Assembly: GCF_014084105.1 (NCBI RefSeq) | Contig: NZ_CP048289.1 | Span: 567,922 to 631,921, forward strand | Reading direction: 5' to 3' | DNA: 64,000 nt | From: Streptacidiphilus sp. P02-A3a | GTDB taxonomy: Bacteria; Actinomycetota; Actinomycetes; Streptomycetales; Streptomycetaceae | Part shown: piece by piece, positions 23,769 to 32,748 of the stretch | How positions within the stretch are numbered: position 1 is the stretch's first letter | Layout of the letters: the number at the start of each line of letters is the position of its first letter | Translations under genes and position numbers: made by a program | Notes under the pieces: generated by a model | Seen by the model: only the letters and a program-made list of their open reading frames with translations | Databases searched by the model: none | What the model was told of the DNA's origin: nothing

Positions 23769-25540
23769 TGGTCCCCAAGATCCGACGCGGCTCGCGCACC
23801 CACGGTCTCCTGGTCTACCTGTACGGACCCGGCAAGCGCGACGAGCACACCGACCCCCACCTCGTCGGCAGTTGGGACGGCTTCGCCCCCGACCCCGGCC
23901 GCGACACCAGCCCCGACCCCGACCCCAAGGCCACCCTGGCCCGGCTCGCCGCCGCCCTGGACCTACGCGTCAAGCAGGCCGGCACCAAGGCCCCGGCCGA
24001 ACATGTCTGGCACTGCTCGGTCCGCACCGACCCCGGCGACCGAACCCTGACCGACGCCGAGTGGAACACCGTCGCCCGCCGCCTGGTCCACGCCGTCAGC
24101 CTCGCCCCCGAGGGCGACCCGGACGGCTGCCGCTGGATCGCCGTACGCCACGCCGAGGACCACATCCACATCCTGGCCACCATGGTCCGAGGCGACCTGC
24201 GCCGCCCCAGGATGAACTACGACTTCAAGAAGGCCCAGGCCGAATGCCGCCGCATCGAAGAAGAGATGGGCCTGCGCCACCTCAAGCCCGGCGACGGCAC
24301 CGGAGCCAAGACCCCCACCAGCGCCGAGCGCTTCAAAGCCGAGCGCACCGGACGCACCGAACCACCACGCGAAACGCTGCGCGAAGCCGTCCGCCAGGCA
24401 CTGGCCGGAGCCGCCACCGAAGAGGAGTTCTTCACCCGGCTGCGCGAGGCGGGCCTACGCGTCCGGATACGCAACGCCCCCTCCGGCGATGCCACCGGCT
24501 ACAACGTCGCCCTCCCCGGCGACCGCAACCGCGACGGCCAGCCGATCTGGTTCCCAGGCTCCAAGCTGGCCCCCGACCTGTCCCTGCCCAAGATCCGCCA
24601 ACGCCTGGCCGACGGGATAGCCGACCCTACGACACCCCCGTCCGGCACCAGCGGCCGACCGGACTGGTCGCCGCCCGCCCGGGAGCGACGCAGCGCCACC
24701 GCAGTCGCCGAGCACGCCGCCAGTGTGCTCGACAGCGACGACGACGAAGCCGCAGCCCACCTCGTCGGCTTCGGCGAACTCCTGGACGCGGTCGCCCAGA
24801 CCTCCCCGGCCGCCACCCGCACCGAGCTGGGCGCAGCCGCCCGCGCCTTCGAACGCGCCACCCGCAGCCACGTCCGAGCCGAACGCGCCGACACCCGGGC
24901 GATCCGCTCGGCGGCCCGCGGCATCATCCAGGCCGGCAGTGCACTGGGCCGAGGCGAAGACGGCGGCACCACCGCCATGCTCCTGTCCACCCTGGTCCTG
25001 GTCGCCCTCGCCGCCGCCCGCTGGCACTCCGCACGTGGCCACGCCCAGCAGGCCGCCGCCTCCCAGCAGACCGCCCAGCACCTGCGAGCCGCCTACCGCC
25101 AGGCCGCCGCCACACCCATGCAGGCCCTGCGCGACCAAGGCCGCGCCCTGCCCGCAGCCGAACGCCGGACCTACGAGGCCACCATCCGTGCGGCCCTGCC
25201 GGAAGCCATGCCGCAGGCGGAGGGCTCGCCCAGGACCGAGGCTCTGGCCGCCACCCTCGCCCAGGTGGAGCAGGCAGGCCACGACCCCAAGGCCCTCCTG
25301 CAGCAGGCCATCGACCTGCGCGAACTCGACACCGCCGACAACGTCAACGACGTCCTGGTCTGGCGACTGATCCGCCTCGCCCAACTCCCCACCCAGCCCA
25401 GCGAAGCGACCCGCCGCCCGCTGACCGCCACCCGACAGCCCAACCCTGCGACCAACCGCACCACCACCACCCGAACGGCACCCCCGACCCCGGCCCGCCC
25501 CACCGGTGCCGACCCGCACAACCGCCCACCGCGCCGCTGA
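23768..25540 (+). CDS. mobA: MobA/VirD2-type HUH relaxase
   Basis: 590 residues; the ATG overlaps the MobC stop. The N-terminus (HGLLVYLYGPGKRDEHT) and WIAVRHAEDHIHILATMVR, with metal-binding His at about 128, 132 and 134, define the relaxase family seen on actinomycete integrative elements. The likely catalytic Tyr is in the first 25 residues. Beyond residue 300 the protein is Ala-rich and helical with a short hydrophobic stretch (AMLLSTLVLVALAAARW). It nicks oriT and pilots the strand. No coupling protein or pore gene follows, so the element is mobilisable rather than self-transmissible on this evidence. Confidence 0.85.
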   Translation: MVPKIRRGSRTHGLLVYLYGPGKRDEHTDPHLVGSWDGFAPDPGRDTSPDPDPKATLARLAAALDLRVKQAGTKAPAEHVWHCSVRTDPGDRTLTDAEWNTVARRLVHAVSLAPEGDPDGCRWIAVRHAEDHIHILATMVRGDLRRPRMNYDFKKAQAECRRIEEEMGLRHLKPGDGTGAKTPTSAERFKAERTGRTEPPRETLREAVRQALAGAATEEEFFTRLREAGLRVRIRNAPSGDATGYNVALPGDRNRDGQPIWFPGSKLAPDLSLPKIRQRLADGIADPTTPPSGTSGRPDWSPPARERRSATAVAEHAASVLDSDDDEAAAHLVGFGELLDAVAQTSPAATRTELGAAARAFERATRSHVRAERADTRAIRSAARGIIQAGSALGRGEDGGTTAMLLSTLVLVALAAARWHSARGHAQQAAASQQTAQHLRAAYRQAAATPMQALRDQGRALPAAERRTYEATIRAALPEAMPQAEGSPRTEALAATLAQVEQAGHDPKALLQQAIDLRELDTADNVNDVLVWRLIRLAQLPTQPSEATRRPLTATRQPNPATNRTTTTRTAPPTPARPTGADPHNRPPRR

Positions 25541-25546
25541 CCGGCA

Positions 25547-25577
25547 GTCCGGCAGGCTGGCCCCCAGCCTGCCGGAC
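25547..25577 (+). terminator. hairpin terminator after the relaxase gene
   Basis: GTCCGGCAGGCTGG (25547-25560) and its exact inverse CCAGCCTGCCGGAC (25564-25577) flank a 3-base loop, six bases after the relaxase stop. There is no U tract, as is usual for actinomycete terminators. Confidence 0.75.
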
Positions 25578-25654
25578 CCCGCGAACCCCCTGGACAACCG
25601 GTTCCACCGGCTGTTACGGATAGAAGCAGAAGCCCCGACCGGGAGAAGAAGCTC

Positions 25655-26050
25655 GTGCACAGAACCACCAACCGCCCCACAGAGCCGACACCCGTGCTGC
25701 CCGCCCTCCCCGCCGGAACTGACCCCCTGCTCCAACTCGAGTACCAGACCGAACTGCCCAGCGGACCCGGAGCAACACGCTGTCTCCGCCACCCAGCCGA
25801 GCTCTCGCTACGCGGCGTCCCCGCGATGTGCACGGCCTGCCGCGCCCGACGCGACTGGCTGCTCATCAACCACAGCCGCAACGTCTGGATCGTCTGCCGG
25901 TGCAGCAACCAGTGGCTCGAACCCGAGATCAGCCGCGCCGACTTCGACGCCCTGATCGACATCCCAGACGGGACGATCTACCCCAGCGTCGAGCACGGAC
26001 TCGCTGCTCTCGGCTTCGACGGTGCCTTCGCCGGCATCTATCTGGGGTAA
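25655..26050 (+). CDS. hypothetical protein with a possible zinc site
   Basis: 131 residues from GTG 25655 after GGGAGAAGAAG. The middle part has TRCLRHPAELSLRG, AMCTACRARRDW and IVCRCSNQWLEP, which give a C-x-H/CxxC/CxC pattern that could bind zinc. The C-terminus (YPSVEHGLAALGFDGAFAGIYLG) is hydrophobic. It stands alone between the relaxase terminator and the integrase control region. No family was recognised. Confidence 0.6.
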   Translation: MHRTTNRPTEPTPVLPALPAGTDPLLQLEYQTELPSGPGATRCLRHPAELSLRGVPAMCTACRARRDWLLINHSRNVWIVCRCSNQWLEPEISRADFDALIDIPDGTIYPSVEHGLAALGFDGAFAGIYLG

Positions 26051-26052
26051 TG

Positions 26053-26206
26053 CGCGGTATTGCATTGGGTGCAACATACCGCGTATCCGGAGAAGGGCTC
26101 TGGCCTGCGGTTTTCTGAGGGGATCAGCGTCAGGCTGATCCCCTCAGGCGGGTTCCCCCTTGGGGTGCCGTAACCAGATGCAACGATGTTGCGTTGGATG
26201 CAACAT
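26053..26206 (+). promoter_or_regulatory. integrase control region with repeated TTGC-N5/6-TGCAACAT dyads
   Basis: TTGCATTGGGTGCAACAT (26060-26077) recurs as TTGCGTTGGATGCAACAT (26189-26206), 16 of 18 bases equal. The first is nested in the larger inverted pair CGCGGTAT...ATACCGCG (26053-26083). The second ends on the first bases of the integrase ATG at 26205, so a bound protein would block expression. GCAACGATGTTGC at 26180-26192 is a further dyad. Confidence 0.6.
26115..26147 (+). terminator. 14-bp perfect hairpin
   Basis: CTGAGGGGATCAGC (26115-26128) and GCTGATCCCCTCAG (26134-26147) flank a 5-base loop and follow TTTT. It lies 65 bases after the zinc-site gene and before the integrase, so it insulates the two. 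Confidence 0.75.
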
Positions 26207-27329
26207 GAGTCGAGCGGTCGATCTACCGGGTGCTGCCCACCTGGTGCTGGCTGATGGCGTCGTGCATCTGGACCCCGAACCAGCGGTCTTCGAGGCGATG
26301 CTTGACGGCTGGACGTTGCAGCAAAGAGCCCGCTTCCTGGACTGGGAACAGACGATCAAGCCCCGGCTGAGGTTGATCCGTCGGTTCGCGGAGTTCACCA
26401 ATGAGTACCCGTGGCAGTGGACTCCGATGGAGGCGGAGGCGTTCATCGATCACCTCCGTTCGCGGCGCGAGCGCTTCGCTGTCTCGACGGGCCGCAGCTA
26501 TCAGAATGCGCTCCGGCTGTTCTGCGACTACGTGACGGATGCCCGCTATGGGTGGCCGCTGCGCTGCCATGAGCGGTTCGGGGCGGTGCCCGCGCAGATC
26601 CTGCACGAGTGGAACACGATCACGCATTCAAGCGACTACGAGGGACGGCCGGAGCGGCGGCCGTTGACGTACGACGAGGTCCAGGCGTTGTTCGACGCGG
26701 CCGACGGTCGGGTGGAGGAGATCCGGGCTCGACGCCGCAAGGGCTCGATGGCGGCGCTTCGGGACTCGGTCACGTTGAAGACGGTCTACGCCTTCGGGCT
26801 GCGCCGACAGGAGGCGTGCTGGCTGGACCTGCCGGATCTGCGGCGCAATCCGAAAGCGGCAGAGTACGGGCGGATCGGTGCGCTGTTCGTGCGCTACGGC
26901 AAGGCGTCGAAGGGCGGGCCGCCCAAGCGGCGCACCGTCCTGACCGTGCCGGAGTTCGACTGGATCGTAGAGGTGCTGGAGCGCTACCTGGAGGAGGTCC
27001 GCCCGGCGTTCGCACCCGCGCAGCATCCGGCACTTTGGGTGACGGACCGGCGCGGGCGGCTGTCGTTGCGTCGCCTCGACGAGGCGTTCGAGACCGCCCG
27101 GGTGCTGGCGGGCTTACCGGAGGAACTGGACCTGCACTGCCTGAGGCATTCGTATGTCACGCATCTGGTGGAGTTCGACTACCCCGAGAGGTTCGTCCAG
27201 GAGCAGGTCGGCCATCTCTACGCCTCGACGACCGCACTGTATACCGGCGTGTCCGACGACTACCGCACTCGTTTGGTGCAGAGGGCGCTCCAAGCGCGGC
27301 ACGCCGGATTGTGGGAGGCCAAGGCGTGA
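26205..27329 (+). CDS. tyrosine recombinase/integrase
   Basis: About 374 residues from ATG 26205; the in-frame ATG at 26160 would translate the operator repeats. The N-terminal SAM-like core-binding domain is followed by the catalytic domain, with Arg in YAFGLRRQEACWL, the H-x-x-R box LHCLRHSYVTHL and the nucleophile in GHLYASTTALYTGV. It catalyses site-specific integration or excision. There is no strong ribosome-binding site, which fits leaderless or repressed translation. An in-frame TTA codon at 27114-27116 suggests bldA control. Its stop overlaps the next GTG. Confidence 0.9.
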   Translation: MSRAVDLPGAAHLVLADGVVHLDPEPAVFEAMLDGWTLQQRARFLDWEQTIKPRLRLIRRFAEFTNEYPWQWTPMEAEAFIDHLRSRRERFAVSTGRSYQNALRLFCDYVTDARYGWPLRCHERFGAVPAQILHEWNTITHSSDYEGRPERRPLTYDEVQALFDAADGRVEEIRARRRKGSMAALRDSVTLKTVYAFGLRRQEACWLDLPDLRRNPKAAEYGRIGALFVRYGKASKGGPPKRRTVLTVPEFDWIVEVLERYLEEVRPAFAPAQHPALWVTDRRGRLSLRRLDEAFETARVLAGLPEELDLHCLRHSYVTHLVEFDYPERFVQEQVGHLYASTTALYTGVSDDYRTRLVQRALQARHAGLWEAKA

Positions 27330-27655
27330 TCAGGAAGACCGGATTCCATTGGAATCTAAGGAAGTTGATGGCCCAGCAGGAGATGTTCCAGACAGCTGAC
27401 CTGGTTCCCCTGCTGGCGGAGCGCGGGGTCCGGCTGTCACGCGAACAGGTGTTCCGACTGGTGACCCAGCCGCCGCAGCGGCTGTCCATGGACACGCTGG
27501 TCGCGCTGTGCGACGTGCTGGGGTGCGGCGTCGAGGAACTGATCGAGGTGGTCGCTGTCGAGGAGAAGGTCCGCAAGACCGGCACCGGACCCGACCGGGC
27601 CGGGCCCGCCCCGGAGCCGCGCCGCACCACGATCCGCCGGCCAGGACCCGCATGA
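27326..27655 (+). CDS. XRE-type helix-turn-helix protein coupled to the integrase
   Basis: 109 residues; the GTG overlaps the integrase stop. The block WNLRKLMAQQEMFQTADLVPLL, then VRLSREQVFRLVTQPPQ and LSMDTLVALCDVLGCGVEEL is a Cro/C1-like HTH. The C-terminal 35 residues are basic and disordered. The stop overlaps the ATG of the next gene. It may act as directionality factor or regulator for the recombinases, possibly on the dyads upstream. Confidence 0.75.
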   Translation: MIRKTGFHWNLRKLMAQQEMFQTADLVPLLAERGVRLSREQVFRLVTQPPQRLSMDTLVALCDVLGCGVEELIEVVAVEEKVRKTGTGPDRAGPAPEPRRTTIRRPGPA

Positions 27656-29898
27656 ACGCCGACCAGGCCCGGAAGGAGGCCACCGAGCTGCTGGCCCACC
27701 AACTCCCGGGCGTCGATGCCGCAGTGCTCGCGCAAGCCGTGCACCAGGCGGCACCCGGCCAAGCAGTCCACGCGCTGGTCAGACATCTGCGTGAGCACGG
27801 CATCCAGGGGTCGGCGACTGAGGCCACGATGCCGGCTTCGGCCTTCCGGCTGCTGACCGCACTGGAAGCCGCAGGGGTCCCGCGGGTGGTGGCGCCGTCC
27901 TGCGCCGACTGCGGCGAGCACAAGGCTCTGCCGCGGCGCCGACCGGACAGATCCCGGATCTGCGAACGCTGCGCAAACACACGCTCCGCCTCCACCTGCT
28001 GTCGCTGCGGGGAGGTGGGCCGAGCCCACTCGCGCACCGAGGACGGAACCGTATGCCCACGCTGTGCCCGCCGAGACCCGGCCAGCTGGGAGGAGTGCGC
28101 CCGCTGCCGCCAAGCCAGACCGGTCACTTCCCGTCAAGCCGACGGCTCCGCACTGTGCATCAACTGCTACGAACGCCCCAGCAGAACCTGCTCAAGCTGC
28201 GGCGAGGAGCGACCGGTCAAGGCCCATGGCGAGGCAGGGCCGCTCTGCAAGGACTGCTACGAACGCCGCCCCAGGAACTGCGGCGGCTGCAACCAGGTCC
28301 GGAAGATCGTGATCCGCGCCGCTGACGGACGCCCTGACCTCTGCAGTAGCTGCTACAACGGACCCCTCAAACCCTGCTCCAAGTGCGGCAAAGTCCGATC
28401 CTGCCGAGGCGTCCGAACCGGCCGCTATCTGTGCCTGTCCTGCACCCCGCGCCCCCAGGCCGCCTGCGCACGCTGCGAGCGCATCCGGGACGTGAAGACC
28501 CGCTGGCCCATTGGCCCGGTCTGCCCCTCCTGCTACAGCTACATCCGAGCCAACCCCAAGGAATGCCCCGGCTGCGGTCAGCACCAGCCGATGATCGGAC
28601 ACAGCGCCCAGAGCCAACCCTGTTGCGGCCCCTGCGCCGGAGTGAACCGGCGCTACATCTGCCCACAGTGCGGAGGCGGCGACATCGGCCGCCAGGGCTC
28701 CTGCGCCCGCTGCCTGTTCGGAACCGAACTGCACCGACACTTCGGCGACACCGAGCTGCTGGCCCCGCTGGTCGCCGACCTGGAACGCTCCGAGCACCCC
28801 GAGGCGGTGCTCTACTGGCTACGCCGAGAAGACAGCGGTGCCGCACTTCTGCGCCAGCTGCTGGCCGGCGGATCCGAGCTGAGCCACGAACTTCTCGACA
28901 CCTTCCCCGGCCGCACCGCAGCCGTCCACCTGCGCCAACTCCTGGTCAGCCACGGCATCCTGCCCGAGCGCGACGAACTGATCGCCCGCACCGAAGCCTG
29001 GATGCACCGACTCCTGGAGGAAATGGACCCCCGACACCGGGCCGTCCTGCAGCCCTACGCGACCTGGGTGGTGCTACGGCGAATCCGCCAGAACGCCCGC
29101 ACCCGCGCGCTGACCGACTCCAGCGTCACCTTCGCCCGCGAGCGAGTGCGCTGCGCGGTCGCCTTCCTGCGCTGGCTCGACGAACACGACGTCGCTCTGG
29201 AGCAGGCAACACAGCATGATGTCGACCGCTGGCTGACTGCCGGGACGACCACGCGATTGCGACTGATCGACTTCCTGCGATGGACCCGGCGCTGCGGCCT
29301 CAGCCAGGAACTGACCGTCCCCGCGATGCCAGAAGGCGAGCCGGTCAACTTCCTCGACGAGGACCACCACGTCGCACTGCTCTACCGGTGCGTCCACGAC
29401 ACCACCATGCCCACCGACGTACGGGCCGCCGGAGCGCTCCTGCTGCTGTATGGCGCCAAACTCACCCGCATCGCCCGCCTGACCCACGGTGACGTCCTCC
29501 GCAGCGGCGACCAAGCATCTGTCGCCCTCGGAGAAGACCCCGTCGTCCTGCCACCCGCCGTCGAGCAGCTCCTTGCTGCTCAATCTCAGAGACGACCAAG
29601 GTCCCTGTCCCAGCACACCACCACCCCAGTCGAACAGGCATGGATGTTCCCCGGCGCGCTCCCGGGACGTCCCACCTCCGCGCACAGGCTCCGCCAGCGC
29701 CTGTCGGACCACGGCATCGATGTCCGCCCCTCACGCAACAGTGCCGTGCTCGCCCTGGCCCAGGACCTCCCCGCCCCGATTGTCAGCTCGCTACTGGACC
29801 TGCACATCAACACCGCAGTCCACTGGGCGAAGCGCGGAAAACGGGACTGGGCCGACTTTCTGGCCATGCGCCGCGCCGACCCGATCTGGAGGCCGTAG
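27652..29898 (+). CDS. multi-zinc-ribbon protein with recombinase-like C-terminal half
   Basis: 748 residues, coupled to the XRE gene. Residues 84-354 contain 18 CxxC knuckles at regular spacing (such as CADC, CERC, CCRC, CSSC, CKDC, CPGC, CARC), enough for about nine zinc ribbons. The part beyond about 480 (FARERVRCAVAFLRWLDEHDV, then GALLLLYGAKLTRIARLTHGDV) resembles the core-binding and catalytic N-lobe of tyrosine recombinases, but no complete R-H-R-Y set is obvious. It may be an accessory recombinase or targeting subunit of the trio. Confidence 0.65.
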   Translation: MNADQARKEATELLAHQLPGVDAAVLAQAVHQAAPGQAVHALVRHLREHGIQGSATEATMPASAFRLLTALEAAGVPRVVAPSCADCGEHKALPRRRPDRSRICERCANTRSASTCCRCGEVGRAHSRTEDGTVCPRCARRDPASWEECARCRQARPVTSRQADGSALCINCYERPSRTCSSCGEERPVKAHGEAGPLCKDCYERRPRNCGGCNQVRKIVIRAADGRPDLCSSCYNGPLKPCSKCGKVRSCRGVRTGRYLCLSCTPRPQAACARCERIRDVKTRWPIGPVCPSCYSYIRANPKECPGCGQHQPMIGHSAQSQPCCGPCAGVNRRYICPQCGGGDIGRQGSCARCLFGTELHRHFGDTELLAPLVADLERSEHPEAVLYWLRREDSGAALLRQLLAGGSELSHELLDTFPGRTAAVHLRQLLVSHGILPERDELIARTEAWMHRLLEEMDPRHRAVLQPYATWVVLRRIRQNARTRALTDSSVTFARERVRCAVAFLRWLDEHDVALEQATQHDVDRWLTAGTTTRLRLIDFLRWTRRCGLSQELTVPAMPEGEPVNFLDEDHHVALLYRCVHDTTMPTDVRAAGALLLLYGAKLTRIARLTHGDVLRSGDQASVALGEDPVVLPPAVEQLLAAQSQRRPRSLSQHTTTPVEQAWMFPGALPGRPTSAHRLRQRLSDHGIDVRPSRNSAVLALAQDLPAPIVSSLLDLHINTAVHWAKRGKRDWADFLAMRRADPIWRP

Positions 29899-29964
29899 TC
29901 GATGCAACACCGTCAGCGAGTTCTGACGTGTGGTCCAGCGGCTCAGTTGCACGATGGCGCAGAC

Positions 29965-30078
29965 AGCCGCCACGTCGCGGCCTGGACCGAGGCCCGGCTG
30001 AAGATCGCTACCTGGATCACGGGCTTCTACAACCCACGCCGTCGGCATAGCGGAGCCGCCGGGGATCAGGCCGCATAA
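29965..30078 (+). pseudogene. IS3-type transposase C-terminal remnant
   Basis: The frame ending at TAA 30076-30078 reads ARLKIATWITGFYNPRRRHSG, the well known C-terminal end of IS3-family DDE transposases (Y-N-x-R-R-x-H-S). Only the last 35-40 codons remain and no start or upstream catalytic domain is present. Confidence 0.75.
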
Positions 30079-30094
30079 GGAAGGCATCTACGCT

Positions 30095-30126
30095 TCGAGG
30101 GGATTGACACGCGGCTAATCCCTCGA
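30095..30126. terminator. possible terminator of the minus-strand gene at 30115
   Basis: TCGAGGGGATT (30095-30105) pairs with AATCCCTCGA (30117-30126) with one bulged G. It overlaps the stop of the minus-strand gene and faces the IS remnant. Confidence 0.4.
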
Positions 30127-31989
30127 GATCACCAGCAGCGGGAGGATCGCGGCCCACGCCTCGGCCAGGTTCTTCTCTGTCCGTACTGGTCGGCGAAGCG
30201 CCTGCCCGCCGTAGTTCTTCCACACGTAGGGCGAGAACGACCCCTTGCCGAAGTCGCCGCCGTGCCAGTCGGCCAGGACCTCCGGCAGCAGGTCGCCCGC
30301 GCGAGCCAGTGACCCGAACACCTCCAGTTCGTCCAAGTCGACGATGGACAGCCGCTGGACCTGCTGCTGCTGCAGCATGCCCAGGCGGTTCAGCTCATCC
30401 TGGATGTAGGTCCAGGTGACCGGGTTGAGCGGGAAGTGGTTGCCGGCGACCACGATCGGGAACACCTTCGTGGCTGGCGCGGACAGCGGCGACCCGACCG
30501 GCTGTGGGTCCCACAGCATGAACGCGGCGACCGTGTCCAGTTGGCTGGCCTTCTTGATGACCGCCGCCTCCACGTCCTTCTTGAATGTGCCGACGTTGCC
30601 CTCCCTGGTCGGCAGACTCATCGGCTTCTTGACGATCTCGAACAGCACGGTGGCATCGGGGAACTCGACACCGGCATCGGTGTTCGGAGGGGTCACACCC
30701 TTCTTCACCGTATAGGCGGACTTGATGTCCTCTTCGGTGAAGTACGGGCGCGGGCCGCCGATGATGACCGGCGCGATCTCCTGTACGAGTTCCTCAGCGA
30801 ACGGCTCGATCACATGCTTCCCGTACTCGCCTGCCCACTGATCGCGCACCGCCTTGCTGACCATGTCGAGGTGGTCGAACACCCGCCAGTACAGGCCGTC
30901 GGTGATCGCCTCCAGCAGGAACGGCTCGTCGAGGACGATGATCTCATCCCCGAGCCGCAGCAGCGGACGGCGCTGCAGCGGCAGCATCTGCCACGGCGCC
31001 GGGTTCGCCGCCAGCCCCGCCCGGAGCTCGGCGACGTCGGTCGCGAACCGGTCCAGAAACAGCTCCACCTTCTCCCGAGCCAGCTTGACCATGGCGAACG
31101 CGTTGATCCGGACGGGCCCGTCGACGCGGTCCGACACCGTGGCTACCCAGTAGGCGAAGCCCACCGCGAGCACCTCCGCCAGCGTCAACCCGTCGGTGGC
31201 CTCTGTGAGCAAGTCCACCGCGCTCTTGCCCAATGGGGTGTTGACCAGTTCAGCGCCGTGCCGGGTCCACATTGCCCAAGCCCGGGCGAACATCGCTCCG
31301 GCGTCATGCGGCTCGTTGAAGATGTGGTTGCAGACCATCTCCATGGCGAAGGACTCGTCGGTGCCGCCGAGCTGCGGTTCGTTGGCGGGGCGCGACTCGC
31401 TCAAGGTGTCCGCTGCCAGGTGGACCAGCACGATCGCCGCAGACTCCGGGTCGATGCCTTGAAGGTAGTGCGCGACTCGGGGATCCGGGTCCTGATTGGG
31501 AATCGGAGTGGTCAGCGCCAAATGCATCGCACGCAGCACCGGCTGGCGTGCGAGGAACCAACGCGTCGGTCCGCCCGTAATGCCGCCGAGCACCGTCTCG
31601 ACAGTGAGGCGCAGGCCGGGCTGCAGCCGCTGCAGGAAGCGCTGCTGAAGCACCGAGACATGTTCAGCCGAGCGTGCGGTGCGGTTCAGCCTCGCGAGGT
31701 GGAAGAGATACGACTCCGCCGGATACATGCGAAGCAGCGTCTCGATCCACACCTGCGGCTCGAAGTCGAAGCCCTTCGCCTGTGCCACTACACCGAAGTA
31801 CTCGCTGGCCGACAAGTACGCGCTGACGGCGGTCTTCAACCAATCGTCGCCGGCCCACACCAGCCCCAAGCGCATCGCAGCCCAGGACAGATCGGGAAGC
31901 ACAAGCCCCGACGGCAACGTCCTCGGGGGCGGCACCATGGCCGGCGCGACGGGGACGAAGAACAGGCCGGGGGGCATCTCATCGGTCAC
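30115..31989 (-). CDS. hypothetical protein of about 624 residues
   Basis: No family was recognised. The start is GTG 31989 or ATG 31977; neither has a strong ribosome-binding site. The N-terminal 450 residues are helical, with ESAAIVLVHLAADTL and FARAWAMWTRHGAEL. From about 430 on there is alternating alpha/beta sequence, DAGVEFPDATVLFEIVKKPM then FKKDVEAAVIKKASQL, which superficially resembles a nuclease-like E-x-K strand, and WDPQPVGSP. It stands alone on the minus strand between the recombinase trio and the DUF3223 gene. Association with mobile DNA makes a defence or cargo role possible but unproven. Confidence 0.65.
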   Translation of the reverse strand: MTDEMPPGLFFVPVAPAMVPPPRTLPSGLVLPDLSWAAMRLGLVWAGDDWLKTAVSAYLSASEYFGVVAQAKGFDFEPQVWIETLLRMYPAESYLFHLARLNRTARSAEHVSVLQQRFLQRLQPGLRLTVETVLGGITGGPTRWFLARQPVLRAMHLALTTPIPNQDPDPRVAHYLQGIDPESAAIVLVHLAADTLSESRPANEPQLGGTDESFAMEMVCNHIFNEPHDAGAMFARAWAMWTRHGAELVNTPLGKSAVDLLTEATDGLTLAEVLAVGFAYWVATVSDRVDGPVRINAFAMVKLAREKVELFLDRFATDVAELRAGLAANPAPWQMLPLQRRPLLRLGDEIIVLDEPFLLEAITDGLYWRVFDHLDMVSKAVRDQWAGEYGKHVIEPFAEELVQEIAPVIIGGPRPYFTEEDIKSAYTVKKGVTPPNTDAGVEFPDATVLFEIVKKPMSLPTREGNVGTFKKDVEAAVIKKASQLDTVAAFMLWDPQPVGSPLSAPATKVFPIVVAGNHFPLNPVTWTYIQDELNRLGMLQQQQVQRLSIVDLDELEVFGSLARAGDLLPEVLADWHGGDFGKGSFSPYVWKNYGGQALRRPVRTEKNLAEAWAAILPLLVISRD

Positions 31990-32076
31990 CAAAGGAGGTT
32001 ACTGGCCACGCAGCCTTTGAGAGGCAGGTTTCGGGGGATCAGCATCGGGCTCGCCAAGGGCGCGGTCTCTCCTGGT

Positions 32077-32748
32077 TCACGGACGAGAGGTTCTGCGCCC
32101 CGAGCCGAGTTGCTTGTGTTCGTCCTCGGCGAGCAGCGCGAGTACCTTGCGCCCGCTGTAGTGTTCTCGCCACCGCTGACGTACCTCGGGGTCAGCGAGG
32201 AGGGCGACGCCCTCCTCATCTGAGGACGTGATCGCGACTGACTCCCAGTTGCCATCTGGGCCGATGAACTCGGCCGCGATTTCGACAAAGCGCGGGCCGC
32301 GAAAGTGGTGGCTGACCCGGCAGTGCTCAGGGTCGAGGGCGTCGCCCGACTTGTCCGAGATGAGAGTGCCCTCCTGCCTACGGCTCTCAAAGTAACTGCT
32401 GGTGATGTCGTTGATCTCGGCACGCAGTGCGCCCAAGACCTCCGTGCGGGCCTTCTTCGGGTAGATGATATGACGGAAGGAGAAGTCCATATCCGAGCCG
32501 TCAGTGCGGATGATGCGGAAGCCCGACGACTTTCCCAGGTAGGGGTCATCGATGATGAAGTGGTCCACTCCGCAGCCGATCTTGGCAGCGGCAAAATCGT
32601 GCAGATCGAGCAGATCTCGAAGAAACGCGTCGTCCTCCGGCCGGTTGACCCTCCCGCCCACGGTGTAGCGGTTCCGCAGGGCCTGGACGGCCTCAAGTGC
32701 TTCACCCTTGGTGCGGAAGACGCGGTCGCCGATCCGAAACTCAGCCAT
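32077..32748 (-). CDS. DUF3223/DCL-family protein
   Basis: 223 residues. FRTKGEALEAVQALRNRYTVG, FLRDLLDLHDFAAAKIGCGVD and FRIIRTDGSDMDFSFRHIIYP form the DCL (DUF3223) fold known from plant chloroplast proteins and bacterial mobile regions. In plants the family is linked to rRNA processing; the bacterial role is unknown. The C-terminal 100 residues are an extension (CRVSHHFRGPRFVEIAAEFIG) present in similar bacterial proteins. Confidence 0.75.
   Translation of the reverse strand: MAEFRIGDRVFRTKGEALEAVQALRNRYTVGGRVNRPEDDAFLRDLLDLHDFAAAKIGCGVDHFIIDDPYLGKSSGFRIIRTDGSDMDFSFRHIIYPKKARTEVLGALRAEINDITSSYFESRRQEGTLISDKSGDALDPEHCRVSHHFRGPRFVEIAAEFIGPDGNWESVAITSSDEEGVALLADPEVRQRWREHYSGRKVLALLAEDEHKQLGSGRRTSRP

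Noticed and set aside
23749-25623. 624-residue frame overlapping the relaxase
   Set aside because: Arg/Pro-rich shadow frame; the relaxase frame has the conserved His motif.
19009-26050. Classical AICE with TraB/FtsK-type transfer
   Set aside because: No FtsK-like TraB gene is present; MobC and an HUH relaxase indicate a different mobilisation route.
30436-32223. 595-residue plus-strand frame
   Set aside because: Antisense to the 624-aa gene, Arg/His/Gln-rich and without a recognisable fold.
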